From: Caryophanales bacterium UBA1245
GTDB taxonomy: Bacteria; Bacillota_I; Bacilli_A; ML615J-28; CAG-313
Assembly: GCA_002308275.1 (NCBI GenBank)
Contig: DBWF01000030.1
Coordinates: forward strand, 27,222-38,942
Reading direction: 5' to 3'
Length of the DNA stretch: 11,721 nt
Shown here piece by piece: positions 1 through 7,415 of the stretch (position 1 is the stretch's first letter; every line of letters starts with the position of its first letter). The notes beneath the pieces were generated by a model. The model saw only the letters and a program-made list of their open reading frames with translations, ran no database searches and was not told the origin of the DNA. The translations under genes and the position numbers were made by a program.

Positions 1-246
1 TTCAGCAATGTTAATCGTGTTGAATACGCAGTTGTAAATGTTAGTGATTTAAATGTTTTCAAAGCTGGTACAGTTGTTGATCTTAAAGCTCTTCAATCTA
101 AAGGCTTAGTTAAGAAAGCATATGAAGGAGTTAAAGTATTAGGTAATGGTGAATTAAAAGTCGCTTTAACAGTTAAAGCTGCTAAATTCACTAAGACTGC
201 TGAACAAAAAATCAGTGCAGCTGGTGGAAGTATCGAGGTACTTTAA
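1..246 (+). CDS. rplO: 50S ribosomal protein L15, C-terminal part (5' end outside window)
   Basis: This is the last 81 codons of an open frame that enters from the left edge and ends at TAA 244-246. The visible part has the typical L15 C-terminal half: a segment on the spacing of the L15 core (VFKAGTVVDLKAL), then VLGNGELKVALTVKAAKFT and an ending in AGGSIEVL, which matches the conserved L15 carboxyl end. L15 is a late-assembling large-subunit protein bound to 23S rRNA. It lies two bases upstream of secY, as in the spc operon of nearly all bacteria, and the secY ribosome binding site (GAGGTA, 235-240) is inside its last codons, so the two are probably translationally coupled. The N-terminal, glycine-rich half cannot be judged. 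Confidence 0.95.
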   Translation, partial: FSNVNRVEYAVVNVSDLNVFKAGTVVDLKALQSKGLVKKAYEGVKVLGNGELKVALTVKAAKFTKTAEQKISAAGGSIEVL

Positions 247-248
247 TT

Positions 249-1526
249 ATGGCAAAATGGTTCTCTAAGAACAAAAAGCTTTTATTAATGATTCTGTTTA
301 CTTTAGCAGCATTATTAATTTGGCGTTTTGGAACAAAAATTAGTGTCCCTTTGTTTGATTATAATTATTTATCATCATCAGACAATTCTAATTTATTTGG
401 TTTCTTGGATATCTTTACCGGTGGAGCTTTATCACAATTCTCAATTTTAGCTCTCGGTATCAGTCCATATATTACTGCATCTATCGTTGTTGAATTATTA
501 CAATTAGACATCATCCCACAATTCAAAGAATGGGCTGATGAAGGTGAAGAAGGTCGTGCAAAACTTAGCCAATGGACTAGATATATTGCCCTACTTTTAG
601 CCTTTGTTCAATCAGTTACAATTATCATTGGTGTAGCTCATAGTTCACAAACACTATATTTCCAAACACAAATGAACGTGTTTACATATCTATATATGGC
701 TCTTGTAATGACAGCAGGTACTGCTTTTGTAATGTGGCTTGCTGACCAAATTACAATGCATGGTATTGGTAATGGTGGTTCCTTAATTATCGTTGCTGGT
801 ATCGTTGCTTCAATGCCATCAATGTTTGTAAGTCTTTGGAATCAATTTATTGCCATTGAAACACGTACATGGTGGACAATTACACAGTTCTGTATTATTT
901 GTGCAATGTTCTTAATCATTATTATTGCGGTTGTATTCTTCGAAGGAATTCAAAGAATTATTCCTGTTCAATATTCAAACCGTCCTGGTGCTTCACAATT
1001 ATCAGGTCGTCAAGATTCGAGCATTCCAATCAAACTTAATTCAGCATCTGTTATTCCAGTAATTTTTGCTTCAACTCTACTTAGTATTCCACTAACAGTT
1101 CTTAACTTCTTAGAAGTTAATCAAGGCTCTTGGTGGTACATTATCTTTAGTTCTGAAAAACCTATTGGATTTGTTATTTATATTCTTCTAATTTTCGTTT
1201 TCAGTTTCTTCTATTCATTCTTACAAATTGACCCAGATAAGATGGCTGACAATTTAAAGAAACAAAACGCTTATATCCCAGGATATAAACCAGGTGAAGA
1301 AACAGCTGACTTTATTTCAAGAGTATTATTCAAAGTAACATTATTAGGTGCAACATATCTTGCAATTCTTGCATCCCTTCCAATTATCTTCTCTTGGATT
1401 TTCAAACTTGGATCTTCAGTAACAATTGGTGGTACAAGTATCATGATCGTTGTCGGTGTTGCTATTGAAACAGCAAAACAAATCAAGCAAGAAACTGAAG
1501 CCCAAGAATATCACGGCTTCCTATAA
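249..1526 (+). CDS. secY: SecY, channel subunit of the Sec protein translocase
   Basis: This 425-residue polytopic membrane protein forms the protein-conducting channel of the Sec translocon (with SecE and SecG, driven by SecA) and exports or inserts proteins such as the lipoproteins further along this window. The length is normal for the family. The sequence shows a first membrane segment at about 11-27, the plug/TM2 region with FTGGALSQFSILALGISPYI (56-75), the conserved IKLNSASVIPVIFAS stretch (261-275), the cytoplasmic signature AYIPGYKPGEETADFI (341-356) and the usual end with GGTSIMIVVGVAIET (394-408). The start at 249 is supported by GAGGTA at 235-240, eight bases upstream. It sits between rplO and adk, the classical spc operon order. 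Nothing is truncated, and all eleven Trp codons are TGG. Confidence 0.98.
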   Translation: MAKWFSKNKKLLLMILFTLAALLIWRFGTKISVPLFDYNYLSSSDNSNLFGFLDIFTGGALSQFSILALGISPYITASIVVELLQLDIIPQFKEWADEGEEGRAKLSQWTRYIALLLAFVQSVTIIIGVAHSSQTLYFQTQMNVFTYLYMALVMTAGTAFVMWLADQITMHGIGNGGSLIIVAGIVASMPSMFVSLWNQFIAIETRTWWTITQFCIICAMFLIIIIAVVFFEGIQRIIPVQYSNRPGASQLSGRQDSSIPIKLNSASVIPVIFASTLLSIPLTVLNFLEVNQGSWWYIIFSSEKPIGFVIYILLIFVFSFFYSFLQIDPDKMADNLKKQNAYIPGYKPGEETADFISRVLFKVTLLGATYLAILASLPIIFSWIFKLGSSVTIGGTSIMIVVGVAIETAKQIKQETEAQEYHGFL

Positions 1527-1541
1527 AAAGGTGAAAGATTA

Positions 1542-2192
1542 ATGCGTTGTTTAATTATGGGCGCTCCTGGTGCTGGTAAAGGAACCTATGCCAAAGGTAT
1601 TTGTGAGCATTATGGGATTCCTCATATCTCAACCGGAGATATCTTTAGACAAGCGATGCAAGAAGAAACACCTATGGGTTTACTTGCAAAGAGTTATATC
1701 GATAAAGGCTTTTTAGTACCTGATGATGTAACTAATCAAATTGTGAAAGATCGTCTTTCAAAGCCTGATTGTCTAGATGGATTCTTATTAGATGGATATC
1801 CTAGAACAATTGAACAAGCACATTGCTTAGATCAAATGTTAGAAGAATTACATCTACAATTAGACGTTGTCATTAACTTAGTTGTTAGTGATGATTTAAT
1901 CGTATCAAGGATTATTAATCGACGCCTTTGCCCAACATGTGGAAAAGGATACAATCTATTAACACTTAAGCCTAAAAAAGAAGGTTTCTGTGATGATTGT
2001 GGATCTCCATTATATCAACGTAAAGATGATAATGAAGAAACTATCAAGAGTCGATTAAATGTTTACAATGAACAAACGAAACCATTAATTGAATATTACA
2101 CAAAACAAGGTGTAATAAGAAACCTAAATGGTGAAGGAGAAGCATCTGAAGCTACCAAATATATCTTAAAAGCTTTGGAGGATATTAAATAA
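1542..2192 (+). CDS. adk: Adenylate kinase, zinc-LID type
   Basis: This 216-residue cytosolic enzyme interconverts ATP + AMP and 2 ADP. The P-loop is GAPGAGKGT at residues 7-15. The AMP-binding STGD motif is at about 30-33 and DGYPRT at 84-89. The LID domain is the long form and carries four cysteines in two CxxC pairs (C130/C133 and C150/C153), which bind structural zinc in Gram-positive adenylate kinases. The length matches the long-form family (about 214-217). The ribosome binding site AAGGTGA (1528-1534) overlaps the end of secY's stop region. The stop TAA overlaps the map start by one base (TAATG), so translation is coupled to map. Confidence 0.98.
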   Translation: MRCLIMGAPGAGKGTYAKGICEHYGIPHISTGDIFRQAMQEETPMGLLAKSYIDKGFLVPDDVTNQIVKDRLSKPDCLDGFLLDGYPRTIEQAHCLDQMLEELHLQLDVVINLVVSDDLIVSRIINRRLCPTCGKGYNLLTLKPKKEGFCDDCGSPLYQRKDDNEETIKSRLNVYNEQTKPLIEYYTKQGVIRNLNGEGEASEATKYILKALEDIK

Positions 2193-2962
2193 TGATTACG
2201 ATTAAAAGTGATCGTGAAATAGCTTTAATGAAAGAAGCTGGTCGGATTACCGCATATGCTCACGAACAAGTGCGCAAGGCGATCCGACCAGGGATCTCCA
2301 CTTATGAATTAGATAAAATTGCATATAATGCAATCATATCTTGTGGAGCAACCCCATCATTTCTTAATTATCAAGGCTATCCTGCTTCGATTTGCGCATC
2401 AGTTAATGAAGTAGTTATTCATGGTATTCCTAGTAAAAAGAAAATATTAAAAAATGGTGATATTATTTCTATAGATATTGGTGCTATCTACCATGGTTAT
2501 CATGGTGATGCTGCCAGAACTCATTTTGTTGGGGAAGTTAGTGAAGAAGTTAAAACCCTTGTTAGTATGACGAAACAAGCGTTTTATGAAGGAATTAAGA
2601 TGGCTAAACCCGGCAATCGATTATCAGATATCTCTCATGCAATAGGTACATTCGCTGAAGGCTTAGGCTACGGAGTAGTTAGAGACTTCACTGGTCATGG
2701 TATTGGCCAACATATGCATGAAGACCCCGCCGTTCCTAATTATGGTGAAGCTGGTCACGGGCCGCTCCTAAAGAAAGGTATGTGTCTTGCCATTGAACCA
2801 ATGATTAATTTAGGAACTTATCGCGTTAAAATTTTAAGTGATGGTTGGACCACAGTTACAACTGATGGTGCTCCAAGTGCTCACTTTGAAAATACTATTG
2901 TTATTACCGACGATGGTTGCGAAATTCTAACAAAATATGAAGGAGAAAAAATCGATGTCTAA
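2192..2962 (+). CDS. map: Methionine aminopeptidase, type I
   Basis: This 256-residue metalloenzyme removes the initiator methionine from new proteins. All five expected dinuclear metal ligands are visible: D95 (SIDIG), D106 (GDAARTH), H169 (TGHGIG), E202 (AIEPM) and E233 (HFENT). The catalytic histidines H77 (NEVVIHG) and H176 (QHMHEDP) are also present. Length and absence of an N-terminal zinc-finger extension fit type Ia. GGAGG at 2177-2181 lies ten bases before the ATG, inside the end of adk. The last eight bases overlap infA. In Bacillus a small KOW-domain gene often lies between map and infA; here it is absent. Confidence 0.98.
   Translation: MITIKSDREIALMKEAGRITAYAHEQVRKAIRPGISTYELDKIAYNAIISCGATPSFLNYQGYPASICASVNEVVIHGIPSKKKILKNGDIISIDIGAIYHGYHGDAARTHFVGEVSEEVKTLVSMTKQAFYEGIKMAKPGNRLSDISHAIGTFAEGLGYGVVRDFTGHGIGQHMHEDPAVPNYGEAGHGPLLKKGMCLAIEPMINLGTYRVKILSDGWTTVTTDGAPSAHFENTIVITDDGCEILTKYEGEKIDV
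2941..2946 (+). promoter_or_regulatory. Ribosome binding site deciding the infA start
   Basis: AGGAGA at 2941-2946, within the last codons of map, sits eight bases before the ATG at 2955. The in-frame ATG at 2937 would lie upstream of this site and would add six residues (MKEKKS) not found at the start of IF-1 proteins. The start at 2955 is therefore preferred. Confidence 0.85.
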
Positions 2963-3173
2963 AAGCGATGTTTTTGAGGTAGAAGGAACAGTCGAGGAAG
3001 TGTTGCCTAACACAGTATTTAAAGTAAAACTACAAAATGGTCACACTGTTACTGCCCACGTTTCTGGTAAAATCCGGATACATACGATACGCATTTTACC
3101 AGGCGACCGCGTTACTGTTGAAATTTCACCATATGATATAACACGTGGACGGATTACTCGTCGTCATAAGTAA
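2955..3173 (+). CDS. infA: Translation initiation factor IF-1
   Basis: This 72-residue single OB-fold protein binds the 30S A site during initiation, together with IF-2 and IF-3. The sequence is the canonical IF-1 pattern: [20 protein letters not shown], then [19 protein letters not shown] and the terminal [16 protein letters not shown]. Seventy-two residues is exactly the usual family length when the ATG at 2955 is used. The first eight bases overlap the end of map, so translation is probably coupled. It is placed between map and rpmJ as in most Firmicutes. Confidence 0.97.
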   Translation: MSKSDVFEVEGTVEEVLPNTVFKVKLQNGHTVTAHVSGKIRIHTIRILPGDRVTVEISPYDITRGRITRRHK

Positions 3174-3210
3174 TCAATAAATATAAAGAATATATATATT
3201 AAACTATTAT

Positions 3211-3215
3211 GGAGG
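3211..3215 (+). promoter_or_regulatory. Ribosome binding site of rpmJ
   Basis: GGAGG (3211-3215) lies seven bases before the rpmJ ATG at 3223. The 49-base gap between infA and rpmJ (3174-3222) is otherwise very AT-rich, and I see no convincing promoter or hairpin in it. Confidence 0.85.
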
Positions 3216-3222
3216 TTTAAAA

Positions 3223-3339
3223 ATGAAGGTTAGACCAAGTGTAAAACCGATTTGCGATAAATGCAAAGTTATTAAAAGAAAAGGTCGTGTTATGGTAATC
3301 TGCTCTGCTTACCCTAAACACAAACAAAGACAAGGATAA
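3223..3339 (+). CDS. rpmJ: 50S ribosomal protein L36, zinc-binding type
   Basis: This short gene encodes a 38-residue protein starting [20 protein letters not shown], the unmistakable L36 pattern. L36 is the smallest large-subunit protein and folds around one zinc ion. The four ligands C11, C14, C27 and H33 are all present, so this is the zinc-containing (C+) paralogue. Between infA and rpsM it occupies its normal place at the spc/alpha operon boundary. The stop TAA at 3337-3339 is immediately followed by the rpsM ribosome binding site. Confidence 0.97.
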   Translation: MKVRPSVKPICDKCKVIKRKGRVMVICSAYPKHKQRQG

Positions 3340-3357
3340 GAGGAGGATTGCTGAACT

Positions 3358-3723
3358 ATGGCACGTATATCAGGTGTAGATATTCCTAATGATAAACATG
3401 TGGTAATATCTCTTACATATATTTATGGTATTGGCAGACCTACTGCCGCTAAGATATTAGCTGATGCTAATGTTGATCCCGAAAAAAGAGTTAAAAATTT
3501 AACTGAAGATGAATTAACAAGAATTCGTCAAGAAGTAGCTAAGTACAATGTTGAAGGTGATTTAAGAAGAGACGTTGCATTAAACATCAAACGTTTAATG
3601 GAAATTGGTAGTTATCGTGGTCTTCGTCATCGTAAAGGTTTACCAGTACGTGGACAAAGAACAAGAACTAACGCCCGCACTCGTAAAGGCCCAGCTAAGA
3701 CTGTAGCTAACAAGAAGAAATAG
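3358..3723 (+). CDS. rpsM: 30S ribosomal protein S13
   Basis: This 121-residue protein of the small-subunit head contacts 16S rRNA and forms intersubunit bridges. The sequence begins [20 protein letters not shown] and has the helix-hairpin [13 protein letters not shown], the conserved [19 protein letters not shown] motif and a basic tail with [15 protein letters not shown] that reaches toward the P-site tRNAs. Length is normal. AGGAGG (3341-3346) lies eleven bases before the ATG. It ends with TAG, and its last two bases form part of the AGGAGG of rpsK. Confidence 0.98.
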   Translation: MARISGVDIPNDKHVVISLTYIYGIGRPTAAKILADANVDPEKRVKNLTEDELTRIRQEVAKYNVEGDLRRDVALNIKRLMEIGSYRGLRHRKGLPVRGQRTRTNARTRKGPAKTVANKKK

Positions 3724-3736
3724 GAGGTAGCGAATA

Positions 3737-4123
3737 ATGGCAAAGAAAGTTGTTCGTAAACGTCGTATTAAAAAGAGTATACCTAATGGTGTAGCTCATA
3801 TTCATTCTACATTCAACAACACTATCGTTACAATTACTGACCCAGTTGGTAATGTTGTATCTTGGAGTAGTGCTGGTGCTGTTGGTTTCAAAGGTAGTAA
3901 AAAATCAACTCCATTCGCAGCTCAAATGGCTTCAGAAGCCGCAGCAAAAGCTGCAATGGATAACGGTATGATTAAAGTTGAAGTAACAGTTAAAGGACCA
4001 GGACCTGGTCGTGAAGCTGCTATTAGATCACTTGCTGTTGCTGGTCTTGAAATTACATCAATTCAAGATTGCACACCAGTTCCACACAATGGATGCCGTC
4101 CACCTAAGAGACCACGTGGATAA
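3737..4123 (+). CDS. rpsK: 30S ribosomal protein S11
   Basis: This 128-residue platform protein of the 30S subunit binds 16S rRNA near the E site and mRNA exit. The family core is intact: [50 protein letters not shown] and the ending [18 protein letters not shown]. The basic N-terminus [13 protein letters not shown] is typical of Firmicutes S11. The AGGAGG at 3722-3727 overlaps the stop codon of rpsM. The next gene is rpoA rather than rpsD, the usual Firmicutes layout and different from E. coli. Confidence 0.98.
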   Translation: MAKKVVRKRRIKKSIPNGVAHIHSTFNNTIVTITDPVGNVVSWSSAGAVGFKGSKKSTPFAAQMASEAAAKAAMDNGMIKVEVTVKGPGPGREAAIRSLAVAGLEITSIQDCTPVPHNGCRPPKRPRG

Positions 4124-4163
4124 TTAATTATTTGAATAAGTTCATTTACAGGAGGGAAAATAA

Positions 4164-5309
4164 ATGAAAAAATTAGATTTCATTAGACCAAATCTTGAAA
4201 TCGATAACCAATTTAATGATGATCCTACTTATTGTAAGTTACGTGTTTCACCACTTGAAAGAGGATATGGTCAAACAATTGGTAATTCTTTACGGAGAGT
4301 GTTAATTTCATCACTCCCTGGTGCTGCAATCGTTGCAGTTTCCATTAATGATGTCGAACATGAATTTACCACAGTTCCCGGTGTTAGAGAGGATGTTACC
4401 GAAATCATTTTGAATCTTAAAAATGTAGTATTTACCATCAATAGTGAAAAAGACAAAGTCGGCGAATTTGAAGTTGACGGTCGTGTTTATGAAACTATTT
4501 TTGATGTTGAAAATAATACTAATGATGAATTAGTAGTTTGTGCTGGCGAAATTAATAAGAACTTTACCCAAGTTATTCCAACAAGTGAAGAAGCTTATAT
4601 GCCAGAAGTTACTATCGTTAATCCTGACCAACCATTATTTACGTTAGCTAAAGGTGCTAAAGTAACAATGAAACTAAGAATTAGAAAAGGTGTTGGTTAT
4701 GTTAACGCTGATGAAAATAAAGTATTTTGTAAAGAAGGCAATAGCCGGATTATTGGTTTAATTCCAATTGATTCAATCTTTACACCAGTTAAGAAATGCC
4801 GTTATGAAGTTGTTAAGACTCGTTATGAAGATAATTTCAATTGCGACCTATTAACAATTGAAGTATGGACAAATGGTTCAATGGCACCAACTGATGCTTT
4901 ATCACTAGCTGCTCAATTCTTAAAAGAACACTTTGAAGTAATCGTTGGCTTAAATGAAGAAATTCAAGAAAAAGCCTTCATGACTCAAAAAGAAGAAAAA
5001 CCTTCTAACAAGAAACTTGATCAAAAGATCGAAGATTTAGACCTTTCAGTTCGTTCTTACAACTGCTTAAAACGTGCAAACATCAATACTGTTGGTGAAT
5101 TAACACAAAAGACAGAAGAAGAAATGATGAAAGTTCGTAATCTTGGTCGCAAGTCTTTAAAAGAAGTTATTCAAAAACTTAATGATATTGGCTTATCTTT
5201 AAGAAATAGCGATGGCTATTTTGATGAAGATGATGACGATGAAGATGAATATGATAACACTTCAGAAGATGTAATCGAAGATGATTACAATGATGAAGAT
5301 GATGAATAA
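4164..5309 (+). CDS. rpoA: RNA polymerase alpha subunit with insertion and acidic tail
   Basis: This 381-residue protein is the assembly scaffold of RNA polymerase. The N-terminal dimerisation domain shows [20 protein letters not shown] (31-50), VEHEF (64-68), [13 protein letters not shown] (197-209) and [14 protein letters not shown] (233-246). The C-terminal domain (about 289-346) keeps the residues that contact UP-element DNA in E. coli (R265, N268, G296, K298, S299), here R297, N300, G328, K330 and S331. Two features make it longer than the usual 310-320 residues, judged against my memory of B. subtilis RpoA: about 28 extra residues between roughly 105 and 152, and a tail from 350 to 381 in which 21 of 32 residues are Asp or Glu. 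AGGAGGG at 4150-4156 supports the start. The reading frame is intact, so these are real parts of the protein rather than a frameshift. Confidence 0.97.
   Translation: MKKLDFIRPNLEIDNQFNDDPTYCKLRVSPLERGYGQTIGNSLRRVLISSLPGAAIVAVSINDVEHEFTTVPGVREDVTEIILNLKNVVFTINSEKDKVGEFEVDGRVYETIFDVENNTNDELVVCAGEINKNFTQVIPTSEEAYMPEVTIVNPDQPLFTLAKGAKVTMKLRIRKGVGYVNADENKVFCKEGNSRIIGLIPIDSIFTPVKKCRYEVVKTRYEDNFNCDLLTIEVWTNGSMAPTDALSLAAQFLKEHFEVIVGLNEEIQEKAFMTQKEEKPSNKKLDQKIEDLDLSVRSYNCLKRANINTVGELTQKTEEEMMKVRNLGRKSLKEVIQKLNDIGLSLRNSDGYFDEDDDDEDEYDNTSEDVIEDDYNDEDDE
5211..5306 (+). repeat. Low-complexity GAT/GAA-rich tract encoding the RpoA acidic tail
   Basis: The end of rpoA is a run of GAT, GAC and GAA codons, with repeated GATGAAGATGA-like units at about 5223-5250 and 5290-5306, interrupted by a few Tyr, Asn, Ser, Thr and Val codons. 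The simple-sequence nature suggests it could grow or shrink by replication slippage in steps of three bases while keeping frame. Confidence 0.6.
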
Positions 5310-5323
5310 AGGAGATTATTAAT

Positions 5324-5689
5324 ATGTCAATGGGATATCGTACATTTGGTCGTAAAGCTTCTCAAAGAAAAGCATTATTCCGCGACCTTATCACCGATTT
5401 AATTATTAATGGTCATATTGAAACTACGGAAGCTAAAGCTAAAGACTTAAAAGTAATGGCTGATAAAATGGTTACATTAGGTAAAAAAGGTACTTTAGCA
5501 GCAAGACGTCAAGCCGCAAGACTAGTTCGTTTTGAAAAAGCTGAAGATGGTCAATTCGCCATTCAAAAATTATTCTCAGAAATCGCTCCTAAATATAAAG
5601 ATCGTAATGGAGGATATACAAGAGTTCTTAAACTTGCCCCACGTCGTGGCGATGCCGCTTCAATGGCAATCATTGAATTCGTTGAGTAA
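5324..5689 (+). CDS. rplQ: 50S ribosomal protein L17
   Basis: This 121-residue large-subunit protein lines the peptide exit region. It has the family opening [19 protein letters not shown], then [18 protein letters not shown], the helix [18 protein letters not shown] and the ending [20 protein letters not shown]. Length is normal. AAGGAG at 5309-5314 favours the ATG at 5324 over the second ATG at 5330 (MGYR), which would lie too far from the site. It is the last gene of the alpha operon; an intrinsic terminator follows eight bases after the stop. Confidence 0.97.
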   Translation: MSMGYRTFGRKASQRKALFRDLITDLIINGHIETTEAKAKDLKVMADKMVTLGKKGTLAARRQAARLVRFEKAEDGQFAIQKLFSEIAPKYKDRNGGYTRVLKLAPRRGDAASMAIIEFVE

Positions 5690-5697
5690 TAATAAAT

Positions 5698-5728
5698 AAA
5701 GAGTTATGGATTTTCCATAACTCTTTTT
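5698..5728 (+). terminator. Intrinsic terminator of the spc-alpha operon
   Basis: GAGTTATGGA (5701-5710) pairs perfectly with TCCATAACTC (5714-5723) around a short T-rich loop, and five T follow at 5724-5728. AAA at 5698-5700 can extend the stem into the T run. It lies just after rplQ and before a promoter, so it separates the ribosomal operon from the ECF operon. Confidence 0.92.
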
Positions 5729-5741
5729 ATATATATTCAAG

Positions 5742-5770
5742 TTGTAAAACTTATTAAATAGTGGTATAAT
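5742..5770 (+). promoter_or_regulatory. Predicted sigma-A type promoter of the ecf-truA-amidase operon
   Basis: TTGTAA (5742-5747) is a 4/6 match to the -35 consensus. A 17-base spacer separates it from a perfect TATAAT (5765-5770), and TGG just before it gives an extended -10. Transcription would start near 5777, leaving a very short leader before the ecfA1 ribosome binding site AAGGAGG (5781-5787). No operator or riboswitch fits between promoter and gene. Confidence 0.85.
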
Positions 5771-5793
5771 ATGAAAAGTAAAGGAGGGATATC

Positions 5794-6591
5794 ATGAAAA
5801 TCAAATTTGATTCAGTAACCTTTGGTTACGAACAAGGAACCAGTGTCGTTAAAGATTTATCTTTTGAAATCGATACTAATCAAATGATTGCGATTATTGG
5901 ACCAAATGGTTCTGGTAAATCAACAATTGCTAAACTTATGATGGGCCTCCTTATCCCTGATAAGGGTCATATATATATCGATGGCCAATTATTAGATGAA
6001 GCAGGTGTTGAAAAATTAAGAAGTAAGATGGGCATTGTTTTTCAAAACCCTGATAATCAATTTGTTGCTTCCACTGTTAAAGATGATATTGCTTTTGGCT
6101 TAGAAAATAGATGTATTGAAAGAAGCGAGATGTTAAAGCGAATTAAGGAATATGCATCACTTGTCAAAATGGATACTCATTTAGAAAGAAATCCGGAAGA
6201 CTTAAGTGGTGGTCAAAAACAACGTGTCGCTATTGCTTCCGTATTAGCTATGGAACCAGATGTCATAATCTTCGATGAAGCAACTTCCATGTTAGACCCT
6301 ATTGGGGTAGCAGAAATCATCGAAACGCTCAATATGCTTAAAAATTTGGCCTCAAAAACGATTATAACAATCACTCATAACATTGAAGAGGTTTTATATG
6401 CCGATCAAGTATTAGTGATTAATGATGGTAAAATACTAGCCAGTGGTAAACCAATTGATATATTAACTAACAATCAAATATTAGAACAAGCACATATTTT
6501 AAATCTACCAATTGTTGATTTGATTAATAGCTTAGGTGATGAAAATCAACAAATAAAGGATGCATTATGGGAATATCTGTACAAAATGTAG
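5794..6591 (+). CDS. ecfA1: ECF transporter ATPase EcfA1
   Basis: This 265-residue ABC ATPase is one of the two nucleotide-binding subunits of a group II energy-coupling factor transporter, acting on the cytoplasmic face with EcfA2 and EcfT. The Walker A motif is GPNGSGKST (36-44), the Q-loop is at Q84 in FQNPDNQFVASTV, the signature LSGGQ is at 137-141, Walker B DE is at 161-162 and the switch histidine is H195. The FQNPDNQF sequence is the typical EcfA1 form. It has its own promoter and a strong AAGGAGG six bases before the ATG. The end overlaps ecfA2 by 25 bases. The place after rplQ is conserved in Firmicutes. Confidence 0.96.
   Translation: MKIKFDSVTFGYEQGTSVVKDLSFEIDTNQMIAIIGPNGSGKSTIAKLMMGLLIPDKGHIYIDGQLLDEAGVEKLRSKMGIVFQNPDNQFVASTVKDDIAFGLENRCIERSEMLKRIKEYASLVKMDTHLERNPEDLSGGQKQRVAIASVLAMEPDVIIFDEATSMLDPIGVAEIIETLNMLKNLASKTIITITHNIEEVLYADQVLVINDGKILASGKPIDILTNNQILEQAHILNLPIVDLINSLGDENQQIKDALWEYLYKM
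6555..6560 (+). promoter_or_regulatory. Ribosome binding site of ecfA2 within ecfA1
   Basis: AAAGGA at 6555-6560 stands six bases before the ATG at 6567 and lies inside the ecfA1 reading frame. It supports the 25-base overlap as real and the start MGISVQNVVFSY, which is a normal beginning for this ATPase family. Confidence 0.75.
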
Positions 6592-7415
6592 TATTCTCAT
6601 ATAATAAGAAAAATCCAGTTCCTACTCTTAATAATGTTAATTTAAATATTGATAGTACTAACGAATTCATTTGTATTTTAGGAGCTACCGGAAGTGGTAA
6701 ATCAACGCTTGTTCAATTATTTAATGCCCTACTTATTCCAAATAAAGGAAATATTCAAGTCTTTGATTATATAATCAAACCAAAAAGAAATAAAAAGTTA
6801 AAACCAATTAGAAAACGCATTGGTCTTGTTTTTCAATTTCCAGAATACCAATTATTTGAAGATACTGTTTTAAAAGATATTATGTTTGGACCTCTTAATT
6901 TTGGGGCCAAAAAGGATGAGGCAAAAGAAAAAGCAATTGAAATAGCAAAAAAGCTTCATATCGAAGACTTACTTGATAGGCCACCATTTAATCTGAGTGG
7001 TGGACAAAAGAGAAGAGTTGCGATTGCAGGAATACTGGTTAGTGAACCAGATATCTTAATTTTAGATGAACCAACCGTTGGCCTAGATCCAAAAGGTAAA
7101 CAAGAATTATTAGATATTTTAACGGAATACAGGAAATCAACTGGTAAAACAATTATTGTTATTACTCATGATATGAATGTGGTAGCCGAATACGCAACGC
7201 GCTGTATTGTCTTAAATAAAGGTAACTTAAGCTTTGATGGCAAGCCTGATGTATTATTTAATGATTTAGCATTATTAGAAGAAAATCAATTAGCACTACC
7301 TTCAATTAGTAAAATTGCAATATATCTAAAAGATAAAGGACTAATTAAATTTGATAAGATTCCACTTAAAAAACGTGAATTAGAAGCGATAATAAGAGGT
7401 GAAGACCATGAATAG
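6567..7415 (+). CDS. ecfA2: ECF transporter ATPase EcfA2
   Basis: This 282-residue second ABC ATPase pairs with EcfA1 to power the ECF module. The Walker A motif is GATGSGKST (39-47), the Q-loop is Q90 in FQFPEYQLFEDTVLKDI, the signature LSGGQ is at 143-147, Walker B DE is at 167-168 and the H-loop is H201. FPEYQLFE and the following MFGP distinguish EcfA2 from EcfA1. The C-terminal extension (about 240-282) is the usual coupling tail. Its last eight bases overlap ecfT. The stop is TAG. All catalytic residues are in place. Confidence 0.96.
   Translation: MGISVQNVVFSYNKKNPVPTLNNVNLNIDSTNEFICILGATGSGKSTLVQLFNALLIPNKGNIQVFDYIIKPKRNKKLKPIRKRIGLVFQFPEYQLFEDTVLKDIMFGPLNFGAKKDEAKEKAIEIAKKLHIEDLLDRPPFNLSGGQKRRVAIAGILVSEPDILILDEPTVGLDPKGKQELLDILTEYRKSTGKTIIVITHDMNVVAEYATRCIVLNKGNLSFDGKPDVLFNDLALLEENQLALPSISKIAIYLKDKGLIKFDKIPLKKRELEAIIRGEDHE
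7396..7401 (+). promoter_or_regulatory. Ribosome binding site deciding the ecfT start
   Basis: GAGGTG (7396-7401) lies six bases before the ATG at 7408. A GTG at 7399 in the same frame would lengthen the protein by three residues, but it would sit inside this site, so ATG 7408 (MNSKMVFGQY) is preferred. Confidence 0.8.

Noticed and set aside
1271..1486. Minus-strand open frame of 71 codons inside secY
   Set aside because: It lies wholly inside the conserved end of secY, has no ribosome binding site that I can see and resembles nothing known; it is a shadow of the real gene.
2937..2954. Longer infA start giving MKEKKS before the usual Met
   Set aside because: The longer start would place the AGGAGA site inside the coding region, and IF-1 proteins normally begin at the Met used here (72 residues).
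3174..3222. Possible promoter in the AT-rich gap between infA and rpmJ
   Set aside because: TATATATATT resembles a -10 box, but no -35 at proper spacing is visible and such strings are common in this DNA. The genes are more simply read as one operon.
4271..4456. Minus-strand open frame of 61 codons inside rpoA
   Set aside because: It is antisense to the most conserved part of rpoA and its codons are the mirror of that gene; no independent evidence of coding.
5211..5306. RpoA tail as the product of a frameshift or read-through
   Set aside because: The frame stays open with in-phase GAT/GAA codons to a TAA placed properly before the rplQ ribosome binding site, and the strong acidic bias is unlike out-of-frame sequence.
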